A stretch of 6,169 nucleotides of DNA. Source: Planctomycetaceae bacterium (lineage in GTDB: Bacteria > Planctomycetota > Planctomycetia > Pirellulales > Pirellulaceae). The stretch spans positions 1-6,169 of the forward strand of contig JABHUV010000338.1 in the NCBI GenBank assembly GCA_018658605.1, given 5' to 3'. A program made the position numbers and the translations under genes. Under the pieces are notes generated by a model that ran no database searches, was not told the DNA's origin, and saw only the letters and a list, made by a program, of their open reading frames with translations. Of the stretch, positions 1-6,169 are shown piece after piece; the first letter of the stretch is position 1, and every line of letters starts with the position of its first letter.

Positions 1-6
1 CCAATA

Positions 7-13
7 AAGGAAA
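7..13 (+). promoter_or_regulatory. Ribosome binding site of the ThuA-like gene
   Basis: The purine-rich stretch AAGGAAA lies 6 bases before the ATG at position 20 and resembles a Shine-Dalgarno sequence. It supports that ATG as the start, as does the signal peptide that begins there. Only 19 bases precede the gene, so no promoter or upstream neighbour can be judged. Confidence 0.55.
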
Positions 14-19
14 CCAATT

Positions 20-76
20 ATGATTCGTAAACTTATTCTTCCAGCACTGTTGTTTGCATTTGTATTGTCTTCATGT
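20..76 (+). other. Signal peptide with lipobox, ThuA-like protein
   Basis: Residues 1-19 have a basic N-terminus (Arg3, Lys4), a hydrophobic core (LILPALLFAFVL) and LSSC at 16-19, which fits the lipobox pattern with the lipidated Cys at codon 74-76. Ala20 at +2 would not act as an inner-membrane retention signal under the E. coli rule, but that rule is untested here. The competing possibility is signal peptidase I cleavage after Ala25. Confidence 0.6.
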
Positions 77-913
77 GCGCCGCTGCTACACGCCAAACAA
101 AAGTTCAAAGCATTAATTATTGATGGTCAGAATAACCATGGGGTTTGGCCACAGACATCGCAAATGATGAAAAAATATTTGGAAGAGACCGAGTTGTTTA
201 GCGTGGCCATTGCAACGACGGCTAAAACGGGAACAGACGATTCATTTCACCCCGAGTTTAAGAACTTTGATGTAGTGATTTCAAACTACAACGGTGCCGC
301 TTGGCCAGAGGCTACCCAACAGTCGTTCATTGAATATTTAAAAACAGGAGGTGGGTTTGTCGTCGTTCATGCAGCAAACAATTCGTTTGGCGCTTGGAAG
401 GAATATAACGCGGCGATTGGACTAGGTGGTTGGGGTGGACGCAATGAAAAATCGGGACCCTACGTCTATTTTGATGATCAGGGGAAACTCGTGCGAGATA
501 AGTCTGCGGGCAAGGGAGGTCATCATGGCGCACAACATCCATTTCTAGTGACGACTCGTAACTCCCAGCATCCAATTACCAAAGGTATGCCAGGACAATG
601 GTTGCATGAAAAGGATGAATTGTATGACATGCTACGAGGACCCGCTGAAAACATGACGGTGTTAGCGACTGCGTTTGCTAGCAAGGAACGGGGAGGTACT
701 GGGCGCCATGAGCCAATGATCTTTACGATCGATTATGGGCAAGGCCGAGTGTTTCATACACCGATGGGACATGGAATTGACTCACAGCAATGTGTTGGGT
801 TTATTACCACATTACAACGTGGTGCCGAGTGGGCTGCTAGTGGCAAAGTGACTCTGAAAATACCGAGTGACTTCCCTGATGTTGATGAAGTATCTAAACG
901 CATTGGAAATTGA
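20..913 (+). CDS. Exported ThuA-like domain protein (putative lipoprotein)
   Basis: A complete 297-residue protein of the ThuA-like family (trehalose-utilisation-like, class I glutamine amidotransferase-like fold). Residues 1-18 form a basic-then-hydrophobic signal sequence ending in the lipobox-like LSSC (Cys19), so it is probably a lipid-anchored envelope protein; cleavage after the LHA at 23-25 would instead release it. The mature part opens with a beta strand (KALIIDG) and the family's NNHGVW (His40, Trp43). It continues with VVVHAANN (His117), HHGAQH (His168, 169, 173), QHPITKGMP (His184), the DELYDMLRGPAENM stretch, and a final GRVFHTPMGHG (His251). The Cys-His-Glu triad of true amidotransferases is not visible: the position after VVVH is Ala, so amidotransferase chemistry is unlikely. 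ThuA homologues are linked to disaccharide metabolism, but planctomycete paralogues are numerous and of unknown substrate. It lies 134 bp before the large cytochrome-like gene, on the same strand. The family call is secure; the biochemical role is not. Confidence 0.93.
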   Translation: MIRKLILPALLFAFVLSSCAPLLHAKQKFKALIIDGQNNHGVWPQTSQMMKKYLEETELFSVAIATTAKTGTDDSFHPEFKNFDVVISNYNGAAWPEATQQSFIEYLKTGGGFVVVHAANNSFGAWKEYNAAIGLGGWGGRNEKSGPYVYFDDQGKLVRDKSAGKGGHHGAQHPFLVTTRNSQHPITKGMPGQWLHEKDELYDMLRGPAENMTVLATAFASKERGGTGRHEPMIFTIDYGQGRVFHTPMGHGIDSQQCVGFITTLQRGAEWAASGKVTLKIPSDFPDVDEVSKRIGN

Positions 914-954
914 TTTATTGCTTGGATGATGTCTGGAATTGTAGCCGTAAACGG

Positions 955-986
955 ATAGGGCTCCGCATGTACGCGACCTACCCCTA
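955..986 (+). other. Possible weak stem-loop between the ThuA-like and PSCyt genes
   Basis: In the 134-bp gap after the ThuA-like gene, TAGGG (956-960) can pair with CCCTA (982-986), enclosing CGC (964-966) and GCG (973-975) around a 6-base loop. The stem is interrupted and is not followed by a T-run, so it is not a convincing terminator. A short CCG-TAAA-CGG inverted repeat lies just upstream at about 945-954. The rest of the gap has a TAAAAT (1003-1008) that could be a -10 box, but I see no matching -35. It remains open whether the first gene is cotranscribed with the next two. Confidence 0.15.
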
Positions 987-1047
987 CTCAGACATTTTCA
1001 GGTAAAATATAGGTGTTAACTTTCCCACCGATTTAAGACTCCCTCCC

Positions 1048-4000
1048 ATGCGCCCTTGGTTCCTTTTTATTGTTTTGCTGGTCTGCTTGCCGTTTGGTGC
1101 AAATGGGTATAGCCAAGAAGAAGCGGAATTTGATGCAGCGGGTTTGAAATTTTTTGAATCTAAGATCCGTCCGCTTTTGATTCAGCATTGTTACGAGTGC
1201 CACTCTAGCACCGCTGATGAATACGAGGGTGGTTTGTCCGTTGAATCCCGCGCAGCTCTGCTCAAAGGTGGTGACTCTGGTGCCGCAATTGTGCCCTTTA
1301 AACCGGCTGAGAGTTGGCTGTTGGCAGCCATCGAATATTCAGACGATTTCTACCAGATGCCACCAGAATCTAAATTACCTCAAGAGGTCGTTGCCGTTTT
1401 TAAGAAGTGGATCGAGATGGGAGCTCCAGATCCGCGTCCAGCAGTTGAGAGTAGCGATACGGCGCCTCGTGTAATTGATTTTGAAAAATCGCGGAAATTT
1501 TGGGCATTTAAAACACCGCAACGTCCCGCCTTGCCTCGCGTGAAAAATCAAGCGTGGATTAGCAATGCGATCGATACTTTTATTCTCAGCGAACTGGAGA
1601 GGTCGGCGTTAACACCAGCAATTACAGCAGACCGACGGACATTGATTCGTCGCGTTACGTTTGATTTAACGGGTTTGCCTCCCACCGTAGCGGAAATTAA
1701 TGCGTTTCTAGCGGATACCTCGCCAGTGGCCTACGAAAATTTAGTGGAACGATTACTGGCTTCGCCTCGTTATGGCGAACGCTGGGGTCGCAAGTGGCTC
1801 GATGTCGCTCGCTATGCCGATTCAAATGGGCTAGACGAGAATCTGGCGTATGTAAATGCTTTTCGATATCGTGATTATGTGGTACGAGCGTGGAATCAAG
1901 ATTTGTCGTTTGCTAATTTTCTTCAACAGCAACTCGCTGGCGACTTGCTTGATCCGCAGCAGGATGCATCATCCCAAGCACGGTTGGATCGTTTGACCGC
2001 CACGGGATTCCTTTCGATTGGACCCAAAATGCTTGCCTGTGATGATGGCCAGAAAATGGAAATGGACATTATTGATGAGCAACTCGATACGATGAGCCGT
2101 GCATTCATGGGGTTAACGATGGGTTGTGCCCGCTGTCATGATCATAAATTTGATCCCATCCCGAGCAAAGATTATTATGCCTTGGCAAGTATCTTTAAGT
2201 CCACGAAGACCATGGAGAATTTCAAGGTTGTCGCTAAGTGGCACGAATATCCACTTGATACTCCAGAAACGAAAGCCGCTCTGGAAAAGTATAACTCTAC
2301 CGTTAAGCAGTTGGATGAAGAATTAGCTGCGATTCAAAAAGAGGCTCGGCAAACGCTGCGAGAATCCCAGCAGCGCTTGTTGTCCAAGTATTTAATCTCT
2401 GCGTCCAAATTTGTTAGTTTCACTAGCAAGCCGATTGCGGATGGACACAATGTGATTGGAAACTTTATTCGAGACGGGATTGCCGTAGAAAACAGCATTG
2501 TGTGGGAGGCGGAGAATTTTCAGCGAGGTACATTACAAGCGGAAACAACAAACTATGGAAAAGATATTGGGGTTTTGCTGCATCAAGGGTTTGCAGAATA
2601 CGATGTCGAAATCGAGGACGCTGGGGATTATCAATTGGAACTGCGTTATGCCGCGGTTGATTCGCGGCCAATGGTTTTATCGATCAATGGATCGGTTGTT
2701 GATTCAGATGTCGCTGCTCACACAACCGGTACATGGTTTGCAGATTCTCAAACCTGGTTTGTAGAGGGGGGTTTTGAACTACAGGCAGGTAAAAATGTCG
2801 TTAGGTTAGCACGGGAAGGTGGATCGGTACCGCATGTGGACAAAATCTTGCTTGTTAAAGCGGCTCCGACATCAAGTTTGGAAGATCTAACGGCGGTTTT
2901 GGTGGATACGCCTCTAACAGAGGTGGATGGTTTGCTGCTTCAAGAAGCCGAAGAATATGCTCGAGGTAGCATAGGTAAGATTCCACCCATTGTCCAAAAC
3001 ACGTCCGGTACAACGACTTTTTTGAATTATGCAGAGTACGATTTTGAGATAACCACTGCTGGAAATTACCGCTTGGAATGGCTGTATACGCAAGCAGAAT
3101 CACGAGGAGGGAAGTTGTTTGTCGATGGGCACTTGGTCGATTCAGATGCGGCCAATGTGTTAACGGGAAGTTTTCAGTCGTCGGAAGTGAAATGGTTCGT
3201 TGGTGGTGTGTTTCAATTCGCTGCGGGGAAACACACGCTTCGGTGGCAACGCCTAGGAACGACACCTCATTTCGACAAAATTGCGCTTATTCCAACATCA
3301 GACAATGTTACTTATCATAGCGGTGGCAGTCAAAAAAGTTTGGCCGAAATCGAAGTCGTCGCGGCGGAGCAAGGTCTGCAAACGGAGTACTTGAGACAGT
3401 GGGTCACTTTTTTACTAATGGCTGTCTCACAGCGTGATGAGCATCTATCAGGTTTGTTATTGCGAGACCGCGATGAACAACAAGAGGCATTTGCACAGCT
3501 AGGAAACGCAGCTGAACAACAGTTGGTCACCTTATTATCCGCAGGGTCTACCTCCGTTGCTAGTGATCCAACAAGTAAGTTAGAGGGTGCCGTGCAGTGG
3601 GTGGTGACCAAAGCGATCGCCGTTGATGGCCCATTTCGCGATCCCCAAGAAATTGATAAGTTAGTTCTTGAGAAATCGCAACAAGCGATTGCAGCCATTG
3701 TTAAGTCTAAAGCTAAGTTAGCTACAGTACAGCCGATGGTGGGCAAGGCGATGGGAGTCACCGAAGGCAAAGTTGAAGATTTGGCGATTCATATTCGCGG
3801 GAACTATTTGACACTTGGTGAGTCAACGCAGCGGGGATTTCTTGAGGTCGTAGATCAAGTATCCGCTGTGTCGATTCCAGCAGAGGCGAGCGGGCGTTTG
3901 CAATTGGCACAGTGGTTGACTGATGCCAAACATCCGTTGACTTCGCGCGTCTTCGTTAACCGTTTGTGGTTGTGGCATTTTGGCCAAGGACTGCAGCGTT

Positions 4001-4773
4001 CCCCCGATAACTTCGGCTTACTTGGCCAACGTCCAACCAACCAACCATTATTGGACTGGTTAGCCATTGAATTTATTGAACAAGGTTGGTCTATCAAACA
4101 GATGCATCGTTTGATGTTGCTGTCGAGCACATATCAAATGAGCAGCACATTCGACGTTCGAGCTAATGCCAAGGATCCTGAAAATCGATTGTGGTGGAGA
4201 TTCAATCGTCGGCGGCTTGATGCAGAGGAAGTCCGGGATGCTTTATTGGCCGTTGGTGGCAGCATTGATTTACAAATGTATGGTCAGTTGTTGCCCAACG
4301 CAGATCGAGCTTATGTCACGGGTACGGGATCAAAACGTAGTACCTATGATTACAATCGTCGCAGTGTTTATTTACCGATTTTACGCAGTGCTTTGTACAA
4401 TGTGTTTATAGCTTTCGATTTCGCGGACCCCAGTGTTATTCAAGGCCAACGAAAGAATACTGTGGTGACGCCGCAAGCGTTATTCATGATGAACAGTAAA
4501 TTAGTCCAAGATGAAGCGAGTAGACTAGCGCAACACGTGTTACAGGCTGATATTGAAACCAATGCAGACAGGATTAAGGCCTTACATGAGATTGTATATG
4601 GCCGAGTGGCTACGGCGGAGGAGGTTGACAAGTGTATTCAATTTCTACAGAAGTATCGTGAATTGTCAGCGGAGGATATGGGCGATGATGTAAGTGTGAT
4701 AGCAGATCTGGTTGCTTGGCAAGGTTTGTGTCGAGTGTTGTTGGCAGCCAACGAATTTGCTTATTTAGATTGA
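1048..4773 (+). CDS. Secreted PSCyt1-PSCyt2-(2x CBM-like)-PSD1 haem protein (DUF1549/DUF1553)
   Basis: A complete 1241-residue protein. Residues 1-22 are a Sec-type signal peptide (hydrophobic core LFIVLLVCLPF), so the protein is exported. Domains in order: PSCyt1 cytochrome-c-like, about 35-130, with C48-x-x-C51-H52 and a likely axial Met104 in QMPPESKLP; PSCyt2/DUF1549, about 172-390, with LTGLPP (207-212), YGERWGRKWLDVARYADSNG (242-261) and a second CxxCH at 360-364; a charged helical stretch, about 405-455; two homologous beta-sandwich modules, about 482-606 and 628-752; a helical linker; then PSD1/DUF1553 from about 900 to the end, with MGVTEG, HIRGNY, NRLWLWHFGQGL (971-982) and RRSVYLP. 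The only ATG between the in-frame stop at 1003-1005 and the signal peptide is 1048; no Shine-Dalgarno precedes it, which is common in planctomycetes. The family is strongly expanded in planctomycetes and usually sits beside a DUF1501 gene, as here. Its reaction is unknown; haem-dependent redox chemistry or electron transfer on a glycan is a reasonable inference. The domain calls are firm. Confidence 0.96.
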   Translation: MRPWFLFIVLLVCLPFGANGYSQEEAEFDAAGLKFFESKIRPLLIQHCYECHSSTADEYEGGLSVESRAALLKGGDSGAAIVPFKPAESWLLAAIEYSDDFYQMPPESKLPQEVVAVFKKWIEMGAPDPRPAVESSDTAPRVIDFEKSRKFWAFKTPQRPALPRVKNQAWISNAIDTFILSELERSALTPAITADRRTLIRRVTFDLTGLPPTVAEINAFLADTSPVAYENLVERLLASPRYGERWGRKWLDVARYADSNGLDENLAYVNAFRYRDYVVRAWNQDLSFANFLQQQLAGDLLDPQQDASSQARLDRLTATGFLSIGPKMLACDDGQKMEMDIIDEQLDTMSRAFMGLTMGCARCHDHKFDPIPSKDYYALASIFKSTKTMENFKVVAKWHEYPLDTPETKAALEKYNSTVKQLDEELAAIQKEARQTLRESQQRLLSKYLISASKFVSFTSKPIADGHNVIGNFIRDGIAVENSIVWEAENFQRGTLQAETTNYGKDIGVLLHQGFAEYDVEIEDAGDYQLELRYAAVDSRPMVLSINGSVVDSDVAAHTTGTWFADSQTWFVEGGFELQAGKNVVRLAREGGSVPHVDKILLVKAAPTSSLEDLTAVLVDTPLTEVDGLLLQEAEEYARGSIGKIPPIVQNTSGTTTFLNYAEYDFEITTAGNYRLEWLYTQAESRGGKLFVDGHLVDSDAANVLTGSFQSSEVKWFVGGVFQFAAGKHTLRWQRLGTTPHFDKIALIPTSDNVTYHSGGSQKSLAEIEVVAAEQGLQTEYLRQWVTFLLMAVSQRDEHLSGLLLRDRDEQQEAFAQLGNAAEQQLVTLLSAGSTSVASDPTSKLEGAVQWVVTKAIAVDGPFRDPQEIDKLVLEKSQQAIAAIVKSKAKLATVQPMVGKAMGVTEGKVEDLAIHIRGNYLTLGESTQRGFLEVVDQVSAVSIPAEASGRLQLAQWLTDAKHPLTSRVFVNRLWLWHFGQGLQRSPDNFGLLGQRPTNQPLLDWLAIEFIEQGWSIKQMHRLMLLSSTYQMSSTFDVRANAKDPENRLWWRFNRRRLDAEEVRDALLAVGGSIDLQMYGQLLPNADRAYVTGTGSKRSTYDYNRRSVYLPILRSALYNVFIAFDFADPSVIQGQRKNTVVTPQALFMMNSKLVQDEASRLAQHVLQADIETNADRIKALHEIVYGRVATAEEVDKCIQFLQKYRELSAEDMGDDVSVIADLVAWQGLCRVLLAANEFAYLD
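1189..1203 (+). other. First c-type haem attachment motif (PSCyt1)
   Basis: Codons 48-52 encode CYECH, the canonical CxxCH for covalent haem c, preceded by LLIQH, which fits the first helix of small cytochrome c domains. The MPP at residues 104-106 (Met at 1357-1359), about 50 residues on and followed by a helix ending in WIEMGAP, is the expected distal ligand. Haem would be attached after export through the Sec-type signal. Confidence 0.85.
2125..2139 (+). other. Second CxxCH motif (PSCyt2)
   Basis: Codons 360-364 encode CARCH, followed at once by DHKFDPIPSKDYY. This MGCARCHDHKFDP block is a conserved signature of the PSCyt2/DUF1549 family, so the motif is not a chance match. If it carries haem, the protein would be a dihaem protein. 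Whether this site binds haem or another metal is not settled by sequence. Confidence 0.7.
2491..2865 (+). repeat. CBM6/35-like module, copy 1 (residues about 482-606)
   Basis: The module opens with VWEAENFQRG, passes through AEYDVEIEDAGDY, VDSDVA (551-556) and a TWFVEGGFELQAGKN strand, and closes with PHVDKILLV. The EAE opening, the central AGxYxLxxxY strand and the closing DKI are typical of CBM6/35-like beta-sandwich modules. It is inserted within the polypeptide between the PSCyt2 domain and the PSD1 half. Sugar binding is inferred from fold resemblance only. Confidence 0.75.
2929..3303 (+). repeat. CBM6/35-like module, copy 2 (residues about 628-752)
   Basis: This is a second copy of the preceding module at a nearly constant offset of 146 residues: QEAEEYARG (632-640) aligns with WEAENFQRG, YAEYDFEITTAGNY with FAEYDVEIEDAGDY, VDSDAA (697-702) with VDSDVA, WFVGGVFQFAAGK with WFVEGGFELQAGK, and PHFDKIALI with PHVDKILLV. 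At DNA level 12 of 13 bases match around the VDSD codons (2698-2710 against 3136-3148), but elsewhere the copies have diverged, which points to an old internal duplication. Confidence 0.8.
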
Positions 4774-4792
4774 GTTAGGGAAAAAATATTGT

Positions 4793-4821
4793 CCAATTCC
4801 GGTGCCGAATTTCGGAATTGG
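4793..4821 (+). repeat. Perfect 9-bp inverted repeat (intergenic hairpin)
   Basis: CCAATTCCG (4793-4801) is the exact reverse complement of CGGAATTGG (4813-4821), with an 11-base loop. A second, overlapping pairing of CCGAA (4805-4809) with TTCGG (4811-4815) would compete with the outer stem. It starts 19 bases after the stop codon of the large gene and ends 30 bases before the DUF1501 start. No T-run follows on the + strand, so a standard intrinsic terminator is unlikely; an A6 tract at about 4780-4785 would give a T-run only on the minus strand. A role in mRNA processing, stability or partial termination between the two genes is possible. Confidence 0.6.
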
Positions 4822-4838
4822 TTTGGAAGCTATAGATC

Positions 4839-4842
4839 AGGA
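4839..4842 (+). promoter_or_regulatory. Ribosome binding site of the DUF1501 gene
   Basis: AGGA lies 9 bases before the ATG at 4852 in an AT-rich leader. An in-frame TAA at 4846-4848 immediately upstream rules out a longer protein, so the site and the stop together fix the start. Confidence 0.6.
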
Positions 4843-4851
4843 AATTAAATA

Positions 4852-6169
4852 ATGGCCGGCAATTCACAATGTCATAACTTTTTAACTCAACCGTTGTCGC
4901 GACGTGCGATGTTACAGCAATCGAGTGTTGGTTTTGGGAGTTTGGCATTAGCCGGATTACTTCAAGAGCAAATGCACAACGGGGTATTGGCTGCTGAATC
5001 AGGTCAAGCGGCCGCGGCACCGAAACTAGCGCGTTTTCCAGCGCGGGCCAAACGAATCATCTTCATGTTCATGCACGGCGGCCCCTCACAAGTTGATACG
5101 TTTGATTATAAGCCGTTGTTGCAGAAGCATGATGGCCAACCGTATCCGGGCAAAAAACCACGTATCGTTTCCAGCGCTACGGGAAACCTGCTCGGATCGC
5201 CTTGGAAGTTTCGCCAGTATGGTGAATGCGGTTTACATGTGTCAGATCTGTTTCCGCATGTAGGACAAATGGCAGATGACCTCTGTGTTATTAACTCCAT
5301 TCATGGCAGCAATTCTCGACACGGAGCGGCGTTGCTGGAATTACACACTGGCTCTGATACGTTCGTAAGGCCTTCGATGGGTTCATGGTTGATGTATGGG
5401 CTTGGCAGTGAAAATCAAAACCTACCTGGCTTTTTAACGATCTGCCCTACCCTTGGCCATGGTGGCGTGAATGCCTGGTCGAGCGCGTTTTTACCTGCAC
5501 ATTATCAAGGCACGCCGATTGGTGCAGCGAGCATTAAAGCGGAAGAAGCTCGAATTCATTTTATCGAAAACAAATGGGTTAGCTCTAAAATGCAACGAGC
5601 GGAACTCGACTTTTTGGGACAGGTGAATCGCCAGCACTTAGAAAAACGAGATACCGACGATGCGTTGGAGTCGCGGATTGCATCATTCGAACTTGCCTAT
5701 CGCATGCAAAATCAAATGCCTGGGTTGCAAGATATCTCGCAGGAGACTGAAGACACATACAAAATGTATGGGATTGATGAGGAACCAACGAAGAATTTTG
5801 GAATTCAATGTTTGTTGGCACGTCGATTTGCCGAGCAAGGTGTGCGGTTTATTCAAGTGACCCATAGTTACAAGTGGGATCAACATGCAAACCTCCGCGA
5901 TGCCCATACCAAGAACGCCCAAGAAGTGGACAAACCAATCGCCGGTTTATTACGTGACCTTAAGCAACGCGGCTTACTTGAAGATACATTGGTTTGGTGG
6001 GGAGGCGAGTTTGGCCGTACTCCGGTTGAGCAAGGTAACAAGAATGGACGAGATCATAATCCACACGCTTGCTCCATGTTTCTAGCCGGCGGTGGTGTCC
6101 AGGGTGGATTGAGATATGGCAGCACCGATGATTACGGGTATTATGCCGTCGAAAACAAAGTACATTTTC
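4852..6169 (+). CDS. Tat-exported DUF1501 sulfatase-like protein (3' partial)
   Basis: An open frame of 439 codons plus one base that runs off the window end with no stop. Residues 15-18 read LSRR, followed by AMLQQSSVGFGSLALAGLL, a twin-arginine-type signal, so the protein is probably exported folded. The mature part shows the DUF1501 signatures in order: RIIFMFMHGGPSQVDTFDYKP (68-88, with Asp82 and Asp85), the INSIHGSNSRHGAA stretch, GVRFIQVTHSYKWDQH (330-345, with His338, Asp343, His345), WWGGEFGRTP (382-391), GRDHNPHACSMFLAGGG (399-415), and the YGYYAVENKVH that normally lies just before the C-terminal HDLHAT region. By comparison with the family only about 40-50 residues are missing. DUF1501 belongs to the alkaline phosphatase/sulfatase-like clan, and a hydrolase acting on phosphate or sulfate esters is the usual guess; the formylglycine CxPxR motif of true sulfatases is not visible. 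It lies 78 bp after the PSCyt/PSD1 gene, the usual partner order, probably in one operon. Confidence 0.94.
   Translation, partial: MAGNSQCHNFLTQPLSRRAMLQQSSVGFGSLALAGLLQEQMHNGVLAAESGQAAAAPKLARFPARAKRIIFMFMHGGPSQVDTFDYKPLLQKHDGQPYPGKKPRIVSSATGNLLGSPWKFRQYGECGLHVSDLFPHVGQMADDLCVINSIHGSNSRHGAALLELHTGSDTFVRPSMGSWLMYGLGSENQNLPGFLTICPTLGHGGVNAWSSAFLPAHYQGTPIGAASIKAEEARIHFIENKWVSSKMQRAELDFLGQVNRQHLEKRDTDDALESRIASFELAYRMQNQMPGLQDISQETEDTYKMYGIDEEPTKNFGIQCLLARRFAEQGVRFIQVTHSYKWDQHANLRDAHTKNAQEVDKPIAGLLRDLKQRGLLEDTLVWWGGEFGRTPVEQGNKNGRDHNPHACSMFLAGGGVQGGLRYGSTDDYGYYAVENKVHF
4897..4962 (+). other. Twin-arginine (Tat) signal region of the DUF1501 protein
   Basis: Residues 16-18 (Ser-Arg-Arg) precede Ala-Met-Leu, close to the SRRxFLK consensus with Met in place of Phe. 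A moderately hydrophobic, glycine- and alanine-rich segment follows up to Leu37. A possible signal peptidase cleavage lies after VLAA (45-48). This contrasts with the Sec or lipoprotein signals of the two upstream proteins. Confidence 0.7.

Noticed and set aside
1003..1008. TAAAAT as a -10 promoter box for the large gene
   Set aside because: No reasonable -35 sequence lies 16-18 bases upstream, and such AT-rich hexamers are common by chance.
2125..2139. Treating the second CxxCH as a chance motif
   Set aside because: It is embedded in the conserved MGCARCHDHKFDP block of the DUF1549 family, so I kept it as a real motif, although haem binding there is unproven.
2855..3265. A 136-codon open frame on the minus strand
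   Set aside because: It is antisense to the second CBM-like module, with no recognisable domain or ribosome binding site; the + strand frame is clearly the coding one.
3330..3770. A 146-codon open frame on the minus strand
   Set aside because: It lies wholly inside the helical linker of the large + strand gene, whose domains are clear on both sides. Its translation is Ser/Thr/Cys-rich and low-complexity, as expected from an antisense shadow.
4793..4821. The inverted repeat as a rho-independent terminator of the large gene
   Set aside because: The stem is only moderately GC-rich and no T-run follows on the + strand. The DUF1501 gene begins 30 bases later in the usual partner arrangement.
5683..5922. 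Short frames on both strands inside the DUF1501 gene, such as a 79-codon minus-strand frame
   Set aside because: The DUF1501 reading frame is continuous here and matches conserved family motifs, so these are shadows.

Overview
The window carries three genes in a row on the + strand. They encode an exported ThuA-like protein (20-913), a very large secreted haem-binding protein with the planctomycete PSCyt1-PSCyt2-PSD1 architecture (1048-4773), and a DUF1501 sulfatase-like protein with a Tat-type signal (4852 to the window end, 3' end missing). The pair formed by a DUF1549/DUF1553 cytochrome-like protein and a following DUF1501 protein is a hallmark of Planctomycetota and, less often, of Verrucomicrobiota and relatives. 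The base composition looks balanced to slightly AT-rich by eye. A marine-type planctomycete of the Pirellulales or a related order is the most likely source, but the window holds no rRNA or housekeeping marker to fix this.

Layout: bases 1-19 hold only a ribosome binding site for the first gene. Bases 914-1047 (134 bp) lie between the ThuA-like gene and the large gene; I see only a weak possible hairpin there and no clear Shine-Dalgarno for the large gene. Bases 4774-4851 (78 bp) hold a perfect 9-bp inverted repeat and then a plausible ribosome binding site for the DUF1501 gene. I found no tRNA, rRNA, CRISPR array, insertion sequence or minus-strand gene, and no gap over 300 bases lacks a gene.

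How they may work together: all three proteins carry export signals. The large protein joins a cytochrome-c-like N-terminal domain (CxxCH plus a downstream Met), a second CxxCH in the PSCyt2 domain, two tandem beta-sandwich modules resembling carbohydrate-binding modules of the CBM6/35 kind, and a C-terminal PSD1 domain. The DUF1501 protein belongs to the alkaline phosphatase/sulfatase-like clan, and ThuA-like domains occur in proteins linked to sugar metabolism. The set therefore suggests an envelope or periplasmic complex acting on a sulfated or otherwise decorated glycan. That is inference: no function has been firmly assigned to the PSCyt/PSD1 or DUF1501 families. The most unusual point is the duplicated sugar-binding-like module set between the PSCyt2 and PSD1 domains.
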